From assembly GCA_015688915.1 (NCBI GenBank), contig JAATGX010000119.1, positions 1 to 13,584 on the forward strand: a stretch of 13,584 nt of DNA, read 5' to 3'. Of the stretch, positions 7,030-12,941 are shown one piece after another. The DNA is from Desulfuromonadales bacterium. Lineage in GTDB: Bacteria; Desulfobacterota; Desulfuromonadia; Geobacterales; Pseudopelobacteraceae. Both the position numbers and the translations under genes were made by a program. Every line of letters begins with the position of its first letter. The stretch's first letter is position 1. Below the pieces are notes generated by a model. The model ran no database searches. It saw nothing but the letters and a program-made list of their open reading frames with translations, and was not told the origin of the DNA.

Positions 7030-7242
7030 ATGAACATCACCATCAACGGAAAAGAAACCGCCATTCCCGAGAACCCGGACCGGACCATCGACTCCCTGCT
7101 GGAAGAGCTGGATGTCTCCCAGCGCCTGTACGTCACCGTGGAGTTGAACGGCGAGATTCTGGAGCGGGAGGCGTTCGGCACAACCCCGGTCAACGGCGGC
7201 GACGTGATCGAATTTTTATATTTCATGGGTGGGGGGCGCTGA
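7030..7242 (+). CDS. hcyS: ThiS/MoaD-like sulfur carrier HcyS with blocked C-terminus
   Basis: 70 residues, ubiquitin-like beta-grasp fold. ThiS-like features include an N-terminal INGKE turn, the TIDSLLEEL helix, and the late GGDVIEFLYFMGGG stretch. Active ThiS/MoaD proteins end in Gly-Gly, which is adenylated and thiocarboxylated. Here the tail is MGGGR (66-70), so Arg70, and possibly one Gly, must be removed first. Wolinella HcyS likewise has an extra C-terminal residue removed by the metalloprotease HcyD, and a JAMM protease gene lies two genes downstream. The order metY-hcyS-hcyF-hcyD with sulfite reductase beyond matches that pathway, so I prefer HcyS over thiamine-pathway ThiS. GAGGAG at 7015-7020 sets the start. 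Confidence 0.87.
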   Translation: MNITINGKETAIPENPDRTIDSLLEELDVSQRLYVTVELNGEILEREAFGTTPVNGGDVIEFLYFMGGGR

Positions 7243-7244
7243 TC

Positions 7245-8057
7245 ATGCTGACCGAAGAGCAGATCGAACGCTATTCGCGCCACATCATCCTCAAGGAGGT
7301 GGGGGGCAAAGGGCAGCAGCGGCTCTTTGACGGCCGGGTGCTGATCATCGGCGCCGGCGGCCTGGGTGCGCCCATCGCCCTGTACCTGGCTGCCGCGGGG
7401 GTAGGCGCCATCGGCATTGCCGACGCCGACGACGTGGACCTGTCCAACCTGCAACGCCAGGTGATCCACTTCACCCCGGACATCGGCAAGCCCAAGGTGG
7501 AATCGGCCCGGGAGAAGATGGAGGCCATCAACCCGGACGTGAAGGTCCGTACCTACAAGGAGTGGGTTTCAGCGGCCAATATCGGCGCCATCATTGCCGA
7601 TTACGATTTCATCATCGACGGCACCGACAACTTCGCCGCCAAGTTCCTGATCAACGACGCCTGCGTGCTGGCCCGCAAGCCCTATTCCCATGGCGGCATT
7701 CTGCAATTCGACGGACAGACCATGACCGTCAGACCGGGAGAATCGGCCTGCTATCGCTGTATCTTCCCCGAACCGCCCCCGAAAGACGCCATCCCCACCT
7801 GCTCCCAGGCCGGGGTGATCGGCGTGCTGCCCGGCGTGCTCGGCACCATCCAGGCCACGGAGGCGATCAAGTTCCTGTTGGGCAAGGGAGACCTGCTGAC
7901 CAACCGGCTGCTGACCTACAGCGCCCTGCGGATGAGGTTCCGCGAGATCCCGCTCAAACGCAATACGGCCTGCCCGGTCTGCGGCGACAACCCGACCATC
8001 ACCGAGGTGAGGGACGAGCTGGATGCGCTGACCGTGTGCGATCTGAAGGCACCATAA
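7245..8057 (+). CDS. hcyF: HcyF: ThiF/MoeB-type sulfur-carrier activating enzyme
   Basis: 270 residues, E1-like adenylyltransferase fold. It should adenylate the C-terminal glycine of HcyS with ATP and support its conversion to a thiocarboxylate. Visible motifs are the nucleotide-binding IIGAGGLG (34-41), DADDVDLSNLQRQ (60-72, including the arginine finger), the DGTDN magnesium site (125-129), CYRC (169-172) and CPVC (243-246) as a four-cysteine zinc site, and Cys186 in TCSQAGVIGVLPG at the position of the E1-type cysteine. No C-terminal rhodanese domain is present, so sulfur comes from another source, in Wolinella sulfide from Sir. The start is 2 bases after the hcyS stop, so translation is probably coupled. 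By sequence alone it could equally be called MoeB or ThiF; the context selects HcyF. Confidence 0.92.
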   Translation: MLTEEQIERYSRHIILKEVGGKGQQRLFDGRVLIIGAGGLGAPIALYLAAAGVGAIGIADADDVDLSNLQRQVIHFTPDIGKPKVESAREKMEAINPDVKVRTYKEWVSAANIGAIIADYDFIIDGTDNFAAKFLINDACVLARKPYSHGGILQFDGQTMTVRPGESACYRCIFPEPPPKDAIPTCSQAGVIGVLPGVLGTIQATEAIKFLLGKGDLLTNRLLTYSALRMRFREIPLKRNTACPVCGDNPTITEVRDELDALTVCDLKAP

Positions 8058-8068
8058 ATAAACAGAAC

Positions 8069-8171
8069 ATCTGCCACGGAGACACAGAGACACGGAGAAC
8101 TGCACAGAGAAAACCTTTTGGGAATCAGGGTACGTTCCCCTTTTGATTTTCTCTGTGTCTCTGTGGCAGAT
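8069..8171. repeat. Palindromic intergenic repeat (MITE/REP-like) between hcyF and hcyD
   Basis: The outer arms 8069-8090 and 8150-8171 are 22 bases each and complementary at 21 positions, the exception being a G-U-compatible pair. They contain the motif CCACRGAGACACAGAGA. A second internal pairing is possible: CACAGAGAAAA (8103-8113) with TTTTCTCTGTG (8147-8157), and GGGAA with TTCCC closer to the centre. It encodes no transposase. It fills almost the whole 129-base gap inside the operon and would form a long hairpin in the transcript. Dispersed repeats of this GAGACACAGAG type are common in many bacterial genomes. Confidence 0.8.
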
Positions 8172-8186
8172 TTGAAAGGTTTTTCC

Positions 8187-8591
8187 ATGTTGAGAATCCC
8201 CGCTTCCATTTACGACGACCTGGTCGCCCATGCCCGGGAAGGGTTCCCGCTGGAGGTGTGCGGGATTCTCGGCGGCACAGGGGACACGGTTTCGGCCATC
8301 TATCGTATGGTCAACACCGACGCCAGCAACGAGCATTTCATGATGGAGCCCAAGGAGCAGTTCAGCGTCGTCAAGGACCTGCGGGCCAAGGGACTTGCCA
8401 TGCTGGCCATCTATCATTCCCACCCCGAGACCCCGGCCCGGCCATCGGTGGAGGATATTCGCCTGGCTCTCACGCCGGGGGTGTCGTACATCATTATTTC
8501 CCTGGCCGATCCGGCCAAGGTGGACATCAAATCGTTCCATATCGAGGCTGGAAACGTGGAGCCAGAGGTAATTGAAGTATTTAACCACTAA
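8187..8591 (+). CDS. hcyD: HcyD: JAMM/Mov34 metalloprotease
   Basis: 134 residues. Zn-dependent isopeptidase-type fold with a complete JAMM motif: Glu23 (PLEVCG), then His77-x-His79-Pro, six residues, Ser87, two residues, Asp90. In the Wolinella system HcyD trims the C-terminal residue of the carrier HcyS to expose its glycine tail. Here HcyS ends in GGGR, which fits. Related single-domain proteins (Mec+ in actinobacteria) release cysteine from carrier adducts, a possible alternative role. I use the ATG at 8187, preceded by AAAGG (8175-8179). An in-frame ATG at 8118 would add 23 residues translated from the palindromic repeat and is rejected. The gene ends just as the AATCTATAG motif region begins. 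Confidence 0.9.
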   Translation: MLRIPASIYDDLVAHAREGFPLEVCGILGGTGDTVSAIYRMVNTDASNEHFMMEPKEQFSVVKDLRAKGLAMLAIYHSHPETPARPSVEDIRLALTPGVSYIIISLADPAKVDIKSFHIEAGNVEPEVIEVFNH

Positions 8592-8646
8592 ATCTATAGA
8601 TAAATAAAAAATTGACTTGACTTTGTCCAGGTAGTTGCTATAGATT
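8591..8646. promoter_or_regulatory. Paired AATCTATAG motif upstream of sir
   Basis: AATCTATAG is present on the + strand at 8591-8599, inside the perfect palindrome ATCTATAGAT (8592-8601), and on the - strand at 8638-8646. The CTATAG cores are 44 bases apart, close to four helical turns. The same 9-mer occurs again before sbp. Candidate operator for a sulfur-responsive regulator (inference); alternatively these are only -10 boxes. Confidence 0.45.
8617..8644 (+). promoter_or_regulatory. Promoter for sulfite reductase and tusA
   Basis: TTGACT (8617-8622), a 16-base spacer and TATAGA (8639-8644) make a good sigma-70-like promoter. The start point would be near 8651, giving a leader of about 27 bases before the sir ATG. 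The -10 box overlaps the second AATCTATAG motif, so a protein bound there would block RNA polymerase. Confidence 0.55.
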
Positions 8647-8677
8647 AAAACCACATTTACTCAAGGAACCACTTATC

Positions 8678-9631
8678 ATGTCCAATAAGCCAGTATCCAC
8701 CAAGATCGATCTGAGCAACCTCAAAGCCGGCGGTTTCATCAAGGAGCGGGGCAAGGACCTGTTCACCGTGCGCCTGCGGGTGCCGGGCGGCAGAATGTCC
8801 GTCCCCCGCCTGAAGAAGATCGCCGAGGTGGCCGAGAAGTTCGGCGGCGAGTTCGTCCACCTCTCGGTGCGGCAATCCATTGAGTTGATCAACATCAATT
8901 TCAAGGATTTCGACGCGGTGGTGGAGGAGTTGGGCGAGGCGACGCAGAAGGTTGCCTCCTGCGGGGCCCGGGTTCGGGTTCCGGTGGCCTGCGGCGGCTG
9001 CGAGTACAACCCCAACGGCCTGGTGGATACCCAGAAGTCCGCCCTGGAAGTTGATCAAAAGCTTTTCGGCACCGCCACCGGGCACCACAAGTTCAAGGTC
9101 GCCTTTGCCGGCTGTCCTTTCGATTGCCCCAAGTCGGCCACCAACGACGTCGGTTTCCAGGGGGCGATCTATCCGCAATTGGACAAGGACGCCTGTATCA
9201 GTTGCGGCCTCTGCGCCAAGAACTGCGTCCCCAAGGCGATCACCATGGGTGCGGACAACAAGCCGGTATTTGCCGAAAAGCCCTGCATCTGGTGCGGCGA
9301 TTGCGCCAAAGTCTGTCCCACCGGCGCCTGGAGCGAGAAAAAACGGGGCTACACGGTGCGCATCGGCGGCAAATGGGGGCGCAACCCGCTGGTGGGCACC
9401 CTGTTCGCCACCTTCCTGCCCGAGGAAAAAGTCGTCGATTTCATTGCGGCGGTGCTGGAGTGGTACAAGGCAAAGGCCGAATCGTTGGGCCGTATCAGGC
9501 TGGGGGACGTGATCATCAGGGAAGGGGCTTCCGCACTGCTCGACCATCTGAGGAAGCAATTCCCGGACAACGCGGTCGCCGCCACCATACCGCCCCAGGT
9601 CATCGAGACCCAGGTGGGAATACGATCATGA
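8678..9631 (+). CDS. Siroheme/ferredoxin-type sulfite reductase (Sir)
   Basis: 317 residues, similar in layout to anaerobic and low-molecular-weight assimilatory sulfite reductases (AsrC/Fsr C-terminal type). Reduces sulfite to sulfide with six electrons, probably from a ferredoxin. Residues about 1-90 form the ferredoxin-like half domain. Siroheme/Fe4S4 cysteine candidates are Cys105/Cys108 and Cys146-x3-Cys150 (GCPFDC). An inserted bacterial ferredoxin module carries two clusters: Cys173-x2-Cys176-x2-Cys179-x3-Cys183-Pro and Cys203-x2-Cys206-x2-Cys209-x3-Cys213-Pro. The C-x3-C is canonical, but the first pair is not the usual C-x5-C. AAGGAA at 8665-8670 sets the start. Its place between hcyD and a TusA gene suits a role supplying sulfide to HcyS, as Sir does in Wolinella. 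The sulfate activation and APS/PAPS reduction genes are not in this window. Confidence 0.88.
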   Translation: MSNKPVSTKIDLSNLKAGGFIKERGKDLFTVRLRVPGGRMSVPRLKKIAEVAEKFGGEFVHLSVRQSIELININFKDFDAVVEELGEATQKVASCGARVRVPVACGGCEYNPNGLVDTQKSALEVDQKLFGTATGHHKFKVAFAGCPFDCPKSATNDVGFQGAIYPQLDKDACISCGLCAKNCVPKAITMGADNKPVFAEKPCIWCGDCAKVCPTGAWSEKKRGYTVRIGGKWGRNPLVGTLFATFLPEEKVVDFIAAVLEWYKAKAESLGRIRLGDVIIREGASALLDHLRKQFPDNAVAATIPPQVIETQVGIRS

Positions 9632-9644
9632 AAGGAGAACATCC

Positions 9645-9872
9645 ATGCAGACCATAGATCTGCGGGGCGTCGGTTGTCCCACCAACTTCGTCAAGGCCAA
9701 ATTGGCCCTGGAGGAGGTCGAGACCGGAGAAACCGCGCAGATACTTCTGGACGACGGGGAACCGGTCAAGAACGTCCCCCGCAGCCTCAAGGCCGAAGGG
9801 CATAAGCTCCTGGGCTTGCGGCAGAGCGATGAAGGCCATTATGTGCTGGAGCTGGAAAAGGTTGAAGAGTAG
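9645..9872 (+). CDS. TusA-like sulfur carrier protein (sulfite reductase-associated)
   Basis: 75 residues. TusA family, with the active cysteine Cys11 in DLRGVGCPTNFVKAKLALE and the later GEPVKNVPRSLKAEGHKLL segment. It parallels the carrier at 4244-4468 almost motif by motif, but the two are clearly diverged rather than a recent copy. Both lack the Pro of the classical CPxP and share the FVKxKLxLE helix. Translation starts 13 bases after the sir stop with AAGGAG at 9631-9636. Its role is probably to receive or deliver sulfur around sulfite reductase and HcyS loading (inference); no partner is proven by sequence. Confidence 0.86.
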   Translation: MQTIDLRGVGCPTNFVKAKLALEEVETGETAQILLDDGEPVKNVPRSLKAEGHKLLGLRQSDEGHYVLELEKVEE

Positions 9873-9890
9873 GTGTTGCCATCATTTATT

Positions 9891-9919
9891 TTGCAGTAAA
9901 AGACTACAAAATCTATAGA
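9891..9919 (+). promoter_or_regulatory. Possible promoter/operator upstream of sbp with AATCTATAG motif
   Basis: AATCTATAG lies at 9910-9918 and overlaps a TATAGA -10-like box (9914-9919). TTGCAG (9891-9896) sits 17 bases upstream as a weak -35. The start point would be only about 12 bases before the sbp ATG and at the edge of its ribosome binding site (AAAAGGAG, 9924-9931), so the element may act more as an operator than as a core promoter. Confidence 0.4.
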
Positions 9920-9937
9920 CATTAAAAGGAGTCAATT

Positions 9938-10945
9938 ATGAACGTACGAAAGTTCGTCACCCTTGTCGCAGCATTTTCCCTGGCCCTTGCCACGGCACTG
10001 CCGGCATTCGCCGCCGACCTGACCCTGCTGAACGTCTCCTATGACCCGACCCGGGAACTGTATGCCGACTTCAGCAACGCCTTCAGCCAGCACTGGCAGA
10101 AGACGACCGGCCAGAAGGTTACGATCAAGCAGTCCCACGGCGGCTCGGGCAAACAGGCCCGCGCGGTCATCGACGGCCTTGAGGCCGATGTGGTCACCCT
10201 GGCTCTGGCCTACGATATCGATGCCATCCAGGAAAAGGGGCTGATCAATCCGGGCTGGCAGAAACGCCTGTCCCACAACAGTTCCCCCAACACCTCCACC
10301 ATCGTGTTCCTGGTGCGCAAGGGTAATCCCAAGAAGATCAAGGATTGGGACGACCTGATCAAACCGGGCATCTCCGTGATCACCCCGAACCCCAAGACCT
10401 CCGGCGGCGCACGCTGGAACTACCTGGCGGCCTGGGGCTATGCCCTGCACCAGAAGGGGGGCAACGAGGCCAAGGCCAAGGAATTCGTCACCAAACTCTA
10501 CAAGAACGTGCCGGTGCTTGACTCCGGCGCCCGCGGCTCCACCAACACCTTCGTGCAACGCGGCCTGGGCGATGTATTGCTGGCCTGGGAAAACGAGGCC
10601 TTTCTGGCCATTAACGAACTGGGCCCGGACAAGTTCGAGATCGTGACCCCGCCGGAAAGCATCCTGGCCGAACCGCCGGTTGCGGTGGTGGACAAGGTGG
10701 TGGACAAGCGCGGCACCCGCAAGGTGGCCGAGGAATACCTGAAGTACCTGTACAGCCCCGAAGGACAGCGGATCGCAGCCAAACACTACTACCGGCCCAT
10801 CGACAAGAAGGTGCCGACCAAACTGGCTAAGCTGAAGCTCTACACCATCGACCAGGCCTTCGGCGGCTGGCAGAAGGCCCAGAAGACCCATTTCTCCGAC
10901 GGCGGGGTGTTCGACCAGATCACCGGAGCCGCGGCAGCGAAATAA
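9938..10945 (+). CDS. sbp: Periplasmic sulfate-binding protein
   Basis: 335 residues, typical length for the Sbp/CysP family. Residues 1-25 are a Sec signal peptide (MNVRK, hydrophobic core, cleavage after PAFA near residue 25). The mature protein starts with the family pattern LTLLNVSYDPTRELY, then SHGGSGKQARAVIDGLEADVVTLALAYDID and TPNPKTSGGARWNYLAAWG, which line the sulfate site in known structures. It captures sulfate or thiosulfate in the periplasm and delivers it to the CysT/CysW permease encoded next. AAAAGGAG at 9924-9931 is a strong ribosome binding site. A stable hairpin follows the stop, as is common when a binding protein must be made in excess over its permease. Confidence 0.96.
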   Translation: MNVRKFVTLVAAFSLALATALPAFAADLTLLNVSYDPTRELYADFSNAFSQHWQKTTGQKVTIKQSHGGSGKQARAVIDGLEADVVTLALAYDIDAIQEKGLINPGWQKRLSHNSSPNTSTIVFLVRKGNPKKIKDWDDLIKPGISVITPNPKTSGGARWNYLAAWGYALHQKGGNEAKAKEFVTKLYKNVPVLDSGARGSTNTFVQRGLGDVLLAWENEAFLAINELGPDKFEIVTPPESILAEPPVAVVDKVVDKRGTRKVAEEYLKYLYSPEGQRIAAKHYYRPIDKKVPTKLAKLKLYTIDQAFGGWQKAQKTHFSDGGVFDQITGAAAAK

Positions 10946-10961
10946 GGAATCCACTTCATCC

Positions 10962-10990
10962 CTGCCCCTTCCCGATTCAGGAGGGGGCAG
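10962..10990 (+). other. Stable hairpin between sbp and cysT
   Basis: CTGCCCCTTCC (10962-10972) pairs with GGAGGGGGCAG (10980-10990), 11 bp with one G-T pair and a 7-base loop. No T-run follows, so it is not a strong intrinsic terminator. It probably protects the sbp part of the mRNA or partly reduces read-through into the permease genes. Confidence 0.6.
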
Positions 10991-11034
10991 GCACAATAAA
11001 CCGTTTCATCATGATCCCGAGCGAGAGGAAGTGT

Positions 11035-11103
11035 ATGGAACTGACAGATTTCACGCTCCCCGCAGACATGTCAGAGCCTCCCCCTCAAGCCGCAAACGCA
11101 TGA
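11035..11103 (+). CDS. Possible 22-residue small ORF upstream of cysT
   Basis: ATG at 11035 is preceded by GAGAGGA (11023-11029), a better ribosome binding site than that of cysT itself. The frame runs to TGA at 11101-11103, 13 bases before the cysT ATG. The predicted peptide begins MELTDFTLPADM and ends with a Pro/Ala-rich tail; it is acidic, has no signal peptide or membrane segment, and I recognise no family. It could be a leader that couples translation to cysT, a remnant, or chance. Confidence 0.25.
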   Translation: MELTDFTLPADMSEPPPQAANA

Positions 11104-11116
11104 CCTCCAAGAAACC

Positions 11117-11947
11117 ATGAAACTCTACGAACGCAAAAACAATGTCCTGCCCGGTTTCGGGCCGACCATGGGCTACACCATTCTGTACCTGAGCCTGATC
11201 GTGCTGATACCGCTCTCGTCGCTGGTCTTCAAGACCGCCGGGCTCTCCTGGCACGATTTTCTGGAAGCCGTGGCGGCGCCGCGGGTACTGGCTTCCTACA
11301 AGATCACCTTTGGCGCGGCCCTGGCTGCGGCCGCCATCAACGCCGTTTTCGGGGTGCTGGTGGCCTGGGTGCTGGTTCGCTACCCCTTTCCGGGCAAACG
11401 CCTGGTCGACGCCCTGGTGGACCTCCCCTTTGCCCTCCCCACGGCGGTGGCCGGGATCACCCTGGCCACGGTCTATTCGGCCAACGGCTGGGTGGGACGC
11501 TACCTGGAGCCCCACGGCATCAAGGTGGCCTTTACCCCGCTGGGGATCATCGTGGCCATGACCTTTATCGGCCTCCCTTTTGTGGTGCGCACGGTGCAGC
11601 CGGTCATCGAGGAGCTGGACAGCGAGATCGAGGAGGCGGCCGCCTGCCTGGGGGCCAACCGCTGGCAGACCTTCCGCCGGGTCCTGTTTCCGCTCCTGAC
11701 GCCGTCGGTGCTGACCGGCTTTGCCCTGGCCTTTGCCCGTGCCGTGGGCGAATACGGCTCGATCATCTTCATTGCCGGCAACATGCCCATGGTCTCGGAG
11801 ATCACGCCGCTGATCATCATCACCAAGCTGGAACAGTACGATTACCAGGGGGCCACGGCCGTGGCAACGGTCATGCTGGTCGCGTCCTTTATCATGCTGT
11901 TGATCATCAATCTGCTGCAAAGGTGTAGCAGGAGATACGCCGAGTAG
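11117..11947 (+). CDS. cysT: Sulfate ABC transporter permease CysT
   Basis: 276 residues, with six predicted membrane segments at about 18-38, 62-88, 98-120, 140-160, 196-220 and 246-268. The EAA loop that contacts the ATPase is at 172-192 (EEAAACLGANRWQTFRRVLFP). FALPTAVAGITLATVYSANG (105-124) is a typical CysT/CysU segment. Together with CysW it forms the inner-membrane channel for sulfate handed over by Sbp. The ribosome binding site is weak (AAGAAA), suggesting translation coupled to what lies upstream. A palindromic repeat separates it from cysW. Confidence 0.95.
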   Translation: MKLYERKNNVLPGFGPTMGYTILYLSLIVLIPLSSLVFKTAGLSWHDFLEAVAAPRVLASYKITFGAALAAAAINAVFGVLVAWVLVRYPFPGKRLVDALVDLPFALPTAVAGITLATVYSANGWVGRYLEPHGIKVAFTPLGIIVAMTFIGLPFVVRTVQPVIEELDSEIEEAAACLGANRWQTFRRVLFPLLTPSVLTGFALAFARAVGEYGSIIFIAGNMPMVSEITPLIIITKLEQYDYQGATAVATVMLVASFIMLLIINLLQRCSRRYAE

Positions 11948-11955
11948 AAAAATGT

Positions 11956-12039
11956 CCCCCCTTTGAAAAAGGGGGGCAGGGGGGATTTGATTTCCGACTG
12001 TTAACGGCAAATCCCCCTCGATCCCCCATTTTCAAAGGG
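11956..12039. repeat. Palindromic G/C-run repeat between cysT and cysW
   Basis: The left arm (about 11958-11989, CCCTTTGAAAAA then G-runs and ATTTG) is an imperfect inverted copy of the right arm (12008-12039, CAAAT, C-runs, then TTTTCAAAGGG). The loop is about 18 bases. CCCTTTGAAAA-type repeats with long G/C runs are dispersed in many bacterial genomes. It occupies nearly all of the cysT-cysW gap and would form a strong RNA hairpin. It shows no coding capacity. Confidence 0.8.
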
Positions 12040-12065
12040 TGAAGCTCTACAACATTGAGGTCCCC

Positions 12066-12941
12066 ATGTCCGCACCGACCAAAACACACACTGCCAGAAG
12101 CACCGGCAACAGCCGTATCACCGAACCGGCCCCGGTGCGCTGGCTGCTCACCGCCACCGCCCTGATCTTCCTGGGGCTGTTCCTGGTGCTGCCGCTGGCG
12201 GCGGTCTTCAGCCAGGCGTTCGAGAAGGGGCTTGAGGTCTACCTGGCCGCCCTGAGGGAGCCGGACACCCTGGCCTCCGTCAAGCTGACCCTGATCACCG
12301 CCGCCGTGGCGGTGCCGCTCAACCTGGTGTTCGGCGTCATGGCTGCCTGGGCCATTGCCAAGTTCACCTTTCCGGGCAAGAACCTGCTGATCACCCTGAT
12401 CGACCTGCCGTTCTCGGTTTCGCCGGTCATCTCGGACCTGATCTACGTGCTGATGTTCGGCCGCCAGGGGTGGCTGGGGCCGTTTCTGGAGGCCCATGAC
12501 ATCAAGATAGTCTTTGCCGTGCCGGGCATCATCCTGGCCACCATCTTCGTCACCTTCCCCTTTATCGCCCGGGAGTTGATCCCGCTGATGGAGGCCCAGG
12601 GGAGGGACGAGGAGGAGGCGGCGCTCGTGCTGGGGGCCAACGGCTTGCAGACCTTTTTCCGGGTGACCCTGCCCAATATCAAGTGGGGCATCATCTACGG
12701 CGTGATCCTCTGCAACGCCCGGGCCATGGGGGAGTTCGGCGCGGTGTCGGTGGTGTCGGGCCACATTCGCGGCGAGACCAATACCATGCCGCTGCTGGTC
12801 GAAATCCTCTACAACGAATACCAATTCGTATCGTCGTTCGCGATCGCCTCGTTGCTGGCGATGCTGGCGCTGATCACGCTGGTGGCGAAAACCATTCTCG
12901 AACGGCATCTGGACGAAGGGCAACCGCTGCGTGACGATTGA
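12066..12941 (+). CDS. cysW: Sulfate ABC transporter permease CysW
   Basis: 291 residues from the ATG at 12066, which has GAGG (12057-12060) in front. An in-frame GTG at 12039 lies at the tip of the palindromic repeat and is rejected. A polar N-terminus (1-24) is followed by about six membrane segments (first at 26-48). The CysW-specific stretch DLPFSVSPVISDLIYVLMFG is at 113-132 and the EAA loop at 183-203 (EEAALVLGANGLQTFFRVTLP). It pairs with CysT to form the transport channel. Its last 11 bases overlap the start of cysA. From about base 12800 (residue 245) codon choice shifts toward GCG, TCG and GAA, resembling cysA more than the upstream genes. Confidence 0.94.
   Translation: MSAPTKTHTARSTGNSRITEPAPVRWLLTATALIFLGLFLVLPLAAVFSQAFEKGLEVYLAALREPDTLASVKLTLITAAVAVPLNLVFGVMAAWAIAKFTFPGKNLLITLIDLPFSVSPVISDLIYVLMFGRQGWLGPFLEAHDIKIVFAVPGIILATIFVTFPFIARELIPLMEAQGRDEEEAALVLGANGLQTFFRVTLPNIKWGIIYGVILCNARAMGEFGAVSVVSGHIRGETNTMPLLVEILYNEYQFVSSFAIASLLAMLALITLVAKTILERHLDEGQPLRDD

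Noticed and set aside
7030..8057. Thiamine (ThiS/ThiF) or molybdopterin (MoaD/MoeB) biosynthesis genes
   Set aside because: No thiamine or molybdopterin neighbours are present; the metY, JAMM protease, sulfite reductase and SAM riboswitch context fits homocysteine synthesis, and the carrier ends in GGGR rather than GG.
8069..8171. CRISPR array or transposase remnant
   Set aside because: There is a single palindrome, no regularly spaced direct repeats and no coding capacity.
12039..12065. GTG start for cysW at 12039 giving an N-terminus similar to CysT (KLY)
   Set aside because: The GTG is the end of the palindromic repeat; the ATG at 12066 has a GAGG ribosome binding site. The short KLY resemblance to CysT is probably chance.
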